Source: Pseudomonadota bacterium (GTDB lineage Bacteria; Pseudomonadota; Gammaproteobacteria; Competibacterales; Competibacteraceae). Taken from it: 8,567 nt of DNA. Of the stretch, positions 1-4,529 are shown piece after piece; the stretch's first letter is position 1; every line of letters starts with the position of its first letter. The stretch is taken from NCBI GenBank assembly GCA_018262135.1, contig JAGTSD010000170.1, forward strand, positions 1-8,567. Direction: 5' to 3'. The notes under the pieces are model-generated. The model searched no databases. It saw only the letters and a program-made list of their open reading frames with translations, and was not told the DNA's origin. The position numbers and the translations under genes were made by a program.

Positions 1-32
1 GCGACTTCGATGAGTTTTTTCTTGTGGGTCAT
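1..32 (-). CDS. Start of a DUF1156-type protein (putative DNA methyltransferase), 3' part outside window
   Basis: Only the first eleven codons lie in the window; they read MTHKKKLIEVA. DUF1156 proteins typically begin with a KKKLIEVALPLEAIN-like stretch, so the match is specific although short. These are large proteins with methyltransferase-like features, found in defence islands and often near DUF499, DUF3780 and helicase/nuclease genes (recalled, not checked). The ATG overlaps the stop codon of the upstream MazF-like toxin in an ATGA arrangement, so translation is probably coupled and the three genes form one operon. A purine-rich GGGTGG lies a few bases upstream. The product call rests on eleven residues and on context; that a gene starts here is more certain than its identity. 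Confidence 0.55.
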   Translation of the reverse strand, partial: MTHKKKLIEV

Positions 33-373
33 GGCGCGCCACCCAGCAAGCTGGCCAGTCCCGCGTGGACAACTTCCGCATCGGCTGGCGAGAGTTTCCC
101 GAGCTGGCCACGCACCCAACGATGATCGAGGGTAAAGAGCTTGAAGCGCACCTTGGATGGCGCGGGCAAGCCAGCGGCAGCCAGATCGGTGAGGGGACAG
201 TCGAGCGGCCAGGGCGCATTGGCCTGAGAGGTAATCATGGCCATCACCGAATGACCGGCCGGCGTGTTGAAAGCCACTGGGTCCGAGAGCACCAGCGCGG
301 GGCGGTTCTTGGTCGCGTTGCGGTCGGTAAACGGGAAAGGCACGCGCACCACCGCAAAGCGGTCAAAGCTCAC
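29..373 (-). CDS. MazF/PemK-family toxin (probable mRNA endoribonuclease)
   Basis: A 114-residue protein, normal length for the MazF/PemK family, whose members cleave single-stranded mRNA and stop translation until neutralised by the antitoxin. Family features: the N-terminal strand with VPFPFTD (about residues 12-18), the NRPALVLS block (23-30) containing the basic residue and turn typical of the fold, MITS (47-50), the DCPL...AGLPAPSKVRFKLFTLD stretch (58-83) and a C-terminal helix ending LASLL. The start is GTG at 373, preceded by GGAGG at 380-384 inside the antitoxin gene, six bases away. The start overlaps the end of the antitoxin gene by 11 nt, and the stop overlaps the next ATG. This is the usual antitoxin-first, coupled order. 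Activity and RNA specificity cannot be read from the sequence. Confidence 0.9.
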   Translation of the reverse strand: MSFDRFAVVRVPFPFTDRNATKNRPALVLSDPVAFNTPAGHSVMAMITSQANAPWPLDCPLTDLAAAGLPAPSKVRFKLFTLDHRWVRGQLGKLSPADAEVVHAGLASLLGGAP

Positions 374-593
374 GGTACGCCTCCTCGTCGGCGCTGCCGG
401 CCCATTCGCTCAGCGTGCCTTCGACGGCGCGCAAATATTCGATGTCCAGCGGCTGCACGCGGCGCACCGTTGCCGTCCCGTCCACGCCGACTTCCCACGC
501 AATCAGGTCACCCGGCGCAACGTGCAGCGCGGCGCGAATGTCCTGCGGAATGGTGGTTTGGCCCTTGGCCGTGATTTTGGCGACAGCGAACAT
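363..593 (-). CDS. MazE/AbrB-type (SpoVT-fold) antitoxin
   Basis: A 76-residue protein whose first half is a swapped-hairpin AbrB/MazE DNA-binding domain: AKITAKGQTTIPQDIRAAL (residues 5-23) followed by the PGD turn (27-29). The acidic, less ordered C-terminal half (EGTLSEWAGSADEEAYREL) is what such antitoxins wrap around the toxin. It would neutralise the downstream MazF-like toxin and repress their shared promoter. The ATG at 593 has a good Shine-Dalgarno sequence, GGAGG, seven bases upstream. The ORF overlaps the toxin by 11 nt in another frame. A recognisable promoter with a short palindrome lies just upstream and is listed separately. Confidence 0.92.
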   Translation of the reverse strand: MFAVAKITAKGQTTIPQDIRAALHVAPGDLIAWEVGVDGTATVRRVQPLDIEYLRAVEGTLSEWAGSADEEAYREL

Positions 594-629
594 GGCATTT
601 CCTCCGGTAATGCAATTCTTACTTTCTTA

Positions 630-658
630 ACTGTACAGAGCGGATTCCGGGGGATCAA
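630..658 (-). promoter_or_regulatory. Putative sigma70 promoter and palindrome for the toxin-antitoxin operon
   Basis: On the minus strand, TTGATC (653-658) and TACAGT (630-635) are 17 nt apart, each matching four of six consensus bases. They lie 37-65 nt upstream of the antitoxin ATG. A perfect 8-bp palindrome, CTGTACAG (631-638), covers the -10 element and is a natural candidate operator for the AbrB-type antitoxin. Both calls are by eye only. Confidence 0.45.
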
Positions 659-663
659 GAAAT

Positions 664-745
664 GTAGATCGGGTTAGCGAAGCGTCACCCGACAAGCCGA
701 CCGTCGTCGCCGACCATCGGGTTACGGCCTGATGGCCTGACCCGA
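664..745. repeat. Paired-hairpin intergenic repeat element
   Basis: Two imperfect palindromes share the same arms. The first runs from TCGGGT (669-674) to ACCCGA (687-692) around a GCGAAGCG core. The second runs from TCGGGTTA (717-724) to TGACCCGA (738-745), with one G-T wobble in RNA, around two GGCC blocks. They are separated by about 24 bp. The wording GTAGATCGGGTTAGCGAAGC resembles a repeat I recall as widely dispersed between genes in several gammaproteobacteria. Here the copy has imperfect stems, as if decaying. It separates the toxin-antitoxin promoter from the unknown gene remnant. A role as a double terminator or transcript-end stabiliser is possible but not shown. Confidence 0.55.
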
Positions 746-809
746 GAGCTAATGGCACTGTGGCTTGGAGTAACCTGGTAATGAGGTCAGGGGTCATACG
801 GTCAGACAG

Positions 810-1248
810 TTGAAGGCAGGATGCTCTGGTAACGAACTGGCGCGGGACGTCGTGGGGATAATCGAATTGGCGGTGGTCGCGCGCGGCCGCGCCGAGGCTC
901 CGGAGCCTGGTCGACAAGGTGTTCGAACGGTTGGAAAAGTCCGGAATGCAGTACTCGACGCTGGAGTTGGCCCCGGTCCCGGCGTTCGGGCCTTTTGATG
1001 CCGCGTGGGAAGGGACCACCGAGGCCACGGTCAACGACCGGCCGCTGGAGCTGCGCCTGGTGATCGGGCGGCGTCCGGATGCTTGGTTCGTGTTCACCCT
1101 CCAAGGGGTTTTGCGGGCGGTGGTGGCCGACGTGTGGGCCGTGAACCGGCGGGCGTTGGAGATCATGTCCGGCCGGTTGGCCACGCCCGATCATCCAAAA
1201 GCGCCGTGGATTGCCGACGCCATCGAAGCGGCGCAACGATCATCCTGA
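810..1248 (+). pseudogene. Unknown gene, probably frameshifted or 5'-truncated
   Basis: The frame ending at 1248 is open from 862; the first plausible start codons are GTG at 919 and ATG at 946. It gives about 109 residues with coding-like composition and GC-rich third positions (stretches such as LRLVIGRRPDAWFVF and VVADVWAVNRRALEIM), while the opposite strand gives only Pro/His/Arg-rich shadow sequence. No convincing Shine-Dalgarno sequence precedes GTG 919. Just upstream, a different plus-strand frame (810 to about 900) also reads like protein: ELARDVVGIIELAVVARGRA. The two frames meet near 895-905, where a one-base change would join them into a single chain. This suggests a remnant of a longer gene. 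I do not recognise the family. It could instead be a short intact gene starting at 919. Confidence 0.4.
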
Positions 1249-1299
1249 TTCACCTCAAGTCATTCGGCCAACTAATGACGTTTGCAAGCATGATAGGAT

Positions 1300-1329
1300 A
1301 TTGATCAACGTAGTCCTCCATCGATCAAT
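1300..1329. promoter_or_regulatory. Inverted repeat upstream of parC
   Basis: ATTGATC (1300-1306) and GATCAAT (1323-1329) form a 7-bp inverted repeat with a 16-bp spacer, ending 15 bp before the parC start codon. It could be an operator or a small leader hairpin. No clear -35/-10 pair was found nearby, so the parC promoter is not assigned. Confidence 0.25.
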
Positions 1330-1344
1330 TTTCCTGTTTTTGCC

Positions 1345-3582
1345 ATGGTTAACGTTGCTGAATCATTGAACGCCGACGGCGCCGAGCGCGTGCCGCTCAA
1401 AATCTTCACCGAAAAGGCGTACCTGGATTATTCCATGTACGTCATCCTCGACCGGGCGCTGCCGCATATCGGCGACGGGCTGAAACCGGTGCAACGGCGC
1501 ATCGTCTACGCCATGTCGGAACTCGGGCTGTCGGCCAACGCCAAGCATAAAAAATCCGCCCGCACGATCGGCGACGTTTTAGGCAAGTACCACCCACACG
1601 GCGATCTGGCCTGTTACGAAGCGATGGTGCTGATGGCCCAGCCCTTTTCCTACCGCTATCCACTGGTGGACGGGCAGGGCAACTGGGGTTCGCCGGACGA
1701 TCCCAAATCCTTCGCCGCCATGCGCTACACCGAGGCGCGGCTGTCGCCGTTCGCGCAAGTGCTGCTGGCCGAACTCGGTCAGGGCACGGTGGACTGGATG
1801 CCCAACTTCGACGGAACGCTGGAGGAGCCGGTGCTGCTGCCGGCCCGGTTGCCGAACGTGCTGCTGAATGGCGCGACCGGCATCGCCGTCGGTATGGCCA
1901 CCGACATCCCGCCGCACAATCTCGGCGAAATCGCTGCCGCCTGCATTCATCTACTGGATCATCCCGATTGCGATGTGGATGCCCTGTGCGAACTGGTTCC
2001 AGCGCCGGACTTTCCCGGCGGCGCCGAGATCATCACGCCGCGCGAGGAACTGCGGAAGCTGTACCAGACCGGCAACGGCGCGGTGCGGATGCGCGCGCGC
2101 TTCGAGCGGGAAAACGGCGACGTGGTGATCACCGCCCTGCCGCATCAGGTGTCCGGGGCGCGGCTCATGGAGCAGATCGCTGCCCAAATGCGGGATAAGA
2201 AGCTGCCGATGGTTGAGGACCTGCGCGACGAGTCTGACCATGAGAACCCGACCCGGCTGGTCCTGGCGCTGCGTTCGAACCGGGTGGATGTGGATCTGCT
2301 CATGGATCACCTGTTCGCCACTACCGACCTGGAAAAGAGCTGCCGGGTCAACCTGAATATGATCGGTCTGGATGGCCGGCCCCAAGTCAAAAACCTCAAG
2401 CAGATTCTCGAAGAATGGCTGCAATACCGCGTCGCCACCGTGCGCCGCCGGCTGGAATTTCGGCTGGGTCAGGTCGAACAGCGCCTGCACATTCTGGACG
2501 GCTTGCTGATCGCCTATCTCAATCTGGACGAGGTGATCCGCATTCTGCGCACCGAGGATAAGCCCAAGCCCGTGCTGATGGCCCGCTTCCAACTGTCCGA
2601 CGTTCAGGCCGAGGCGATTCTGGAAACCAAGTTGCGCCATCTGGCCCGGCTGGAGGAAATGAAACTGCGCGGCGAACAGGACGAATTACGCCAGGAACAG
2701 GAACAGTTGCAACAGTTGCTCGGCTCGGAAAAACGATTGAAGGCGATGATCCGCAAGGAAATTCAGGATGACGCCAAGCGGTATGCCGACCCCCGGCGCT
2801 GCCCGCTGGTGGAACGACGGGCGGCGCAGGCTCTGGATGAAACCAGCCTGACGCCGAGCGAGCCGATGGTGGTGGTGCTCTCGCAAAAAGGCTGGGTGCG
2901 AGCGGCCAAGGGCCGTGAGATTGATGCAGAGGCGCTGAGCTACAAGGCCGGCGACAGTTTCCTGGCCCAGGCGCAGGGCCGCAGCAATCAGTCGGCGGTG
3001 TTCCTGGACACCACCGGCCGGACCTACACCCTGCCGGTGGCCGGACTGGCCTCGGCGCGGGGTTACGGCGAGCCCCTGACCGGTAAGCTCAGTCCGCCAG
3101 ATGGGGCCAATTTCGTCAGCGTGCTGCTGGGCAATCCCGAGGATCTCTACCTGCTGGCGACCGACGCCGGCTACGGTTTCATCTGCTCCTTTGATGACCT
3201 GGTGAGTCGCAACAAGGCGGGCAAGCTGGTGCTGACCGTACCGGAAGGGGCGCGCGTCCTGCCGCCCTTGCCGGTCACGGGGCTGGAAACCGACCGGCTG
3301 GCGGCGGTCGGCAGCGGCGGGCGGCTGTTGCTATTCCTCGTCAAGGATTTGCCGCGCCTGCCCAAGGGCAAGGGCAACAAGATTCTCGACCTGCCTGGTG
3401 AGGAGCGGCTGGTCGCTCTGACCCTCGTGCCGCCCGAACGAGGCATCGTACTCACCGCGGGCAAGCGGGACTTGAAACTCAAGCCGACGGATCTGGAAAA
3501 TTACGCTGGGGACCGGGGCCGCCGGGGTAAACCGTTGCCGCGCGGCTTTCAGCGGGTGGAACGGGTCGCCGTGGCTGAGTGA
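1345..3582 (+). CDS. parC: DNA topoisomerase IV subunit A (ParC)
   Basis: A 745-residue protein (E. coli ParC has 752). With ParE it forms topoisomerase IV, the type IIA enzyme that decatenates daughter chromosomes. The N-terminal breakage-reunion domain starts with [20 protein letters not shown]. The catalytic tyrosine that joins the broken DNA end is Tyr128 in [10 protein letters not shown] (E. coli Tyr120). The quinolone-determining region reads [13 protein letters not shown], so Leu88 stands where E. coli has Ser80, while Glu92 (E. coli Glu84) is kept. Tower and coiled-coil segments follow, with a divergent beta-pinwheel C-terminal domain from about residue 500. The canonical GyrA box is absent, which supports ParC over GyrA. 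ATG 1345 is the only sensible start because the frame is closed by TAG at 1294, but no clear Shine-Dalgarno sequence is visible. parE is not adjacent. The 3' end overlaps convergent msrQ by 34 bp. Confidence 0.96.
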   Translation: MVNVAESLNADGAERVPLKIFTEKAYLDYSMYVILDRALPHIGDGLKPVQRRIVYAMSELGLSANAKHKKSARTIGDVLGKYHPHGDLACYEAMVLMAQPFSYRYPLVDGQGNWGSPDDPKSFAAMRYTEARLSPFAQVLLAELGQGTVDWMPNFDGTLEEPVLLPARLPNVLLNGATGIAVGMATDIPPHNLGEIAAACIHLLDHPDCDVDALCELVPAPDFPGGAEIITPREELRKLYQTGNGAVRMRARFERENGDVVITALPHQVSGARLMEQIAAQMRDKKLPMVEDLRDESDHENPTRLVLALRSNRVDVDLLMDHLFATTDLEKSCRVNLNMIGLDGRPQVKNLKQILEEWLQYRVATVRRRLEFRLGQVEQRLHILDGLLIAYLNLDEVIRILRTEDKPKPVLMARFQLSDVQAEAILETKLRHLARLEEMKLRGEQDELRQEQEQLQQLLGSEKRLKAMIRKEIQDDAKRYADPRRCPLVERRAAQALDETSLTPSEPMVVVLSQKGWVRAAKGREIDAEALSYKAGDSFLAQAQGRSNQSAVFLDTTGRTYTLPVAGLASARGYGEPLTGKLSPPDGANFVSVLLGNPEDLYLLATDAGYGFICSFDDLVSRNKAGKLVLTVPEGARVLPPLPVTGLETDRLAAVGSGGRLLLFLVKDLPRLPKGKGNKILDLPGEERLVALTLVPPERGIVLTAGKRDLKLKPTDLENYAGDRGRRGKPLPRGFQRVERVAVAE

Positions 3583-4061
3583 GTCCGCCACCACCATAGC
3601 CGATAGCTCAGCAACAGCGCCAGTATCCCCGCGTAAAGCAGCGGTTCGGAGAGGTCGGCCTTGACCAGCCACAGATAGTGCAGCACGCCGAGCGCGCCGA
3701 TCAGGTAAACCAGCCGGTGCAGTCCCTGCCAGTTTCGCCCCAACCGTTTCATCATCCCGCCGGTGGAAGTCACCGCCAGCGGGATCAGGGAGACATAAAA
3801 GAAGGCGAACAGCCCCAACAGGCGCCGGAATCGTTGCAACCCGTTCCAGCCGGTCAGTCGCCGCAGTGGTGTCACCGCCAGCGTCAATAGCAGAAAGCGC
3901 AGGCTCCAGTCGCCGGTGCGATGGCTGAGGGTCTCAACCGGATTGGCGCCCAGTTGATCCCGCCAGGCTAGCCAGGCCAGCCAGACCAGCGGCAGCAGGC
4001 TGGTGGCGAACACGAGGGGTTTGCCCAGGCGCGAGATGAAACAGTGAAGTCGCGGCGGCAT
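3549..4061 (-). CDS. msrQ: MsrQ, heme-binding membrane subunit of methionine sulfoxide reductase, internally deleted
   Basis: MsrQ (YedZ) is an inner-membrane b-type cytochrome that passes electrons from the quinone pool or flavin reductase to periplasmic MsrP, which repairs oxidised methionines. Recognisable blocks are [16 protein letters not shown] (37-52), TPLRRLTGW (64-72), RRLLGL (79-84), LAVTSTGG (95-102), LHRLVYL (114-120) and [18 protein letters not shown] (128-145). The chain has 170 residues against 211 in E. coli. Aligning from memory, the N-terminal half runs at offset +2 and the C-terminal half at -36, so about 38 residues are missing in frame after FAFFYVS (about residue 91). 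The lost part should contain a transmembrane helix and the histidine equivalent to E. coli His91. The other two heme ligands remain (His115 and His128, E. coli His151 and His164). Start 4061 fits family N-termini; a longer frame to 4229 runs into a terminator. No good ribosome binding site is visible and msrP is not adjacent. Confidence 0.85.
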   Translation of the reverse strand: MPPRLHCFISRLGKPLVFATSLLPLVWLAWLAWRDQLGANPVETLSHRTGDWSLRFLLLTLAVTPLRRLTGWNGLQRFRRLLGLFAFFYVSLIPLAVTSTGGMMKRLGRNWQGLHRLVYLIGALGVLHYLWLVKADLSEPLLYAGILALLLSYRLWWWRTHSATATRSTR

Positions 4062-4160
4062 CGGAAGGGGACAAGGTTTCGGAAAGAGGATCGGTTGCTC
4101 TGGTAATCGGAACCTGCACGCCTGGCAAGTTCCCCGCGTTGATCCCGCCAGCGCGGGCAC

Positions 4161-4188
4161 AAAAAAGCCGGGGTTCGGGGCCCCGGCT
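4161..4188 (-). terminator. Intrinsic terminator of small RNA copy 1
   Basis: In minus-strand RNA, AGCCGGGG (4188-4181) pairs perfectly over 8 bp with CCCCGGCU (4173-4166), with a 7-nt loop, followed by a run of U (4166-4161). A strong rho-independent terminator. On the plus strand the run of A lies before the stem, so it works in one direction only. It also lies between copy 1 and msrQ and would limit read-through into msrQ. Confidence 0.85.
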
Positions 4189-4239
4189 AATAACCACCAA
4201 AGGAAGGTGTGGAGAAGAACAACATCCAAATGATGTCTG
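4161..4239 (-). ncRNA. Putative sibling small RNA, copy 1 (about 79 nt)
   Basis: Predicted from a promoter-like pair upstream and an intrinsic terminator downstream, parallel in layout to copy 2 about 135 bp away. The RNA would have a 5' hairpin (ACATC 4222-4226 with GATGT 4232-4236), a linker holding GTTGTTCTTC, a pyrimidine-rich stretch CCUUCCUUU (4207-4199) that CACC and GGUG may present as a 7-nt loop, then the terminator stem. Identical blocks shared with copy 2 include AACCACCAAAGGA (plus-strand reading) and GCACAAAAAAGCCG. A short ORF (MLFFSTPSFGGY) fits inside but is not kept in frame in copy 2. Likely an antisense regulator of mRNAs; targets are unknown. Confidence 0.55.
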
Positions 4240-4245
4240 ATACAC

Positions 4246-4275
4246 AGAGTAAGCGATTTTGTTGCAGCGCGTCAA
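4246..4275 (-). promoter_or_regulatory. Putative promoter of small RNA copy 1
   Basis: On the minus strand, TTGACG (4275-4270) is followed after 18 nt by TACTCT (4251-4246), a weak -10 with three of six consensus bases. An A-rich tract (GCAAAAAATAC) lies just upstream of the -35, as in UP elements. The -35 and the bases after it (TTGACGC, TGCA, CA) match those of copy 2, which supports shared origin and function. Confidence 0.45.
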
Positions 4276-4293
4276 GTATTTTTTGCAACGCAC

Positions 4294-4324
4294 AAAAAAG
4301 CCGAGGCAACTTGGCTACCTCGGC
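4294..4324 (-). terminator. Intrinsic terminator of small RNA copy 2
   Basis: GCCGAGG (4324-4318) pairs with CCUCGGC (4306-4300) over 7 bp around an 11-nt loop, followed by six U (4299-4294). The stem and loop differ in sequence from the copy 1 terminator, but the flanking bases GCACAAAAAAGCCG (plus-strand reading) are identical in both. Confidence 0.85.
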
Positions 4325-4373
4325 AAAGAACCACCAAAGGAGGATTGAAGAACAACATTCACAATGAATGTTG
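4294..4373 (-). ncRNA. Putative sibling small RNA, copy 2 (about 80 nt)
   Basis: The predicted start, about 7 nt after the -10, falls exactly at the base of a perfect 5' hairpin: CAACATTC (4353-4360) with GAATGTTG (4366-4373). Then come the shared linker GTTGTTCTTC, an exposed CCUCCUUU (4343-4336) almost identical to the anti-Shine-Dalgarno end of 16S rRNA, GGUGGUU, and a terminator. Relative to copy 1 the 5' stem has changed sequence and gained a base pair while staying paired, which argues for selection on RNA structure. The layout recalls tandem sibling sRNAs such as the neisserial NmsR pair and CUCC-loop sRNAs of other proteobacteria; no homology to them is claimed. It would be expected to bind ribosome binding sites of target mRNAs. 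Confidence 0.65.
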
Positions 4374-4379
4374 CGATGC

Positions 4380-4408
4380 AGTATAGAGGCCATGCTGCAC
4401 TGCGTCAA
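4380..4408 (-). promoter_or_regulatory. Strong sigma70-type promoter of small RNA copy 2
   Basis: On the minus strand, TTGACG (4408-4403) is followed after exactly 17 nt by TATACT (4385-4380). Each hexamer matches five of six consensus bases. An A-rich stretch (CTCAAAAACCG) precedes the -35. This is the best promoter in the window, and no protein-coding frame of any size follows it before the terminator, which is the main argument for an RNA gene. Confidence 0.75.
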
Positions 4409-4426
4409 GCGGTTTTTGAGAATTTC

Positions 4427-4456
4427 TTGCATAAAAACAGGCAATGCCTTATGCAA
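4427..4456. repeat. Nested palindrome between small RNA promoter and hyp operon end
   Basis: TTGCATAA (4427-4434) and TTATGCAA (4449-4456) form a perfect 8-bp inverted repeat. Inside it AGGCA and TGCCT (4439-4449) form a second one, with the outer arm sharing one base. On the minus strand the inner stem is followed by GTTTTT, so it may serve as a weak terminator after the quinone-oxidoreductase gene. Alternatively it is an operator upstream of the copy 2 promoter. Confidence 0.4.
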
Positions 4457-4473
4457 ACTGGTTTTTAAACCAG
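4455..4473 (-). terminator. Possible terminator of the hyp-oxidoreductase operon
   Basis: CTGGTTT (4473-4467 on the minus strand) pairs with AAACCAG (4464-4458), realistically 6 bp with a 4-nt loop, followed by UUUG. It lies 57 bp after the stop of the oxidoreductase gene. The stem is AT-rich and the U run short, so termination may be partial; the palindrome at 4427-4456 follows at once and may act with it. Confidence 0.45.
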
Positions 4474-4529
4474 GTTCAAAACCTCAGAATCCGGCTCGAA
4501 AGACCTCCGCGCCGGCTTTGGGCCATTTC

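Noticed and set aside
785..804. Three GGTCA direct repeats at 7-8 bp spacing
   Set aside because: Too short and too common in GC-rich DNA to separate from chance; no promoter or gene start is attached.
627..1236. Long minus-strand frames opposite the unknown gene remnant
   Set aside because: Pro/His/Arg/Gln-rich composition with no hydrophobic core; typical antisense shadow of GC-rich coding sequence.
4062..4229. Longer msrQ start at 4229 giving 226 residues
   Set aside because: The added part translates across the small RNA and its terminator, has no MsrQ similarity, and family N-termini fit the ATG at 4061.
4187..4238. Short peptide MLFFSTPSFGGY starting ATGTTGTTCTTC in copy 1
   Set aside because: Copy 2 starts the same way but the frame shifts by four bases before the shared block, so no peptide is conserved; there is no ribosome binding site.
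4187..4330. Trp-attenuator-like leader: tandem TGG TGG codons just before each terminator (LWW in one minus-strand frame of both units)
   Set aside because: The Trp codons sit only a few bases from the terminator stem, leaving no room for the alternate antiterminator hairpin, the start codons are not in matching positions, and no tryptophan or other amino-acid gene follows. The repeated TGGTGG is explained by the shared RNA block.
4336..4360. Plus-strand ribosome binding site AAAGGAGG followed by TTG/ATG codons
   Set aside because: It is the complement of the anti-Shine-Dalgarno block in the minus-strand RNA; the plus-strand frame behind it runs antisense into the oxidoreductase gene and shows no protein character.
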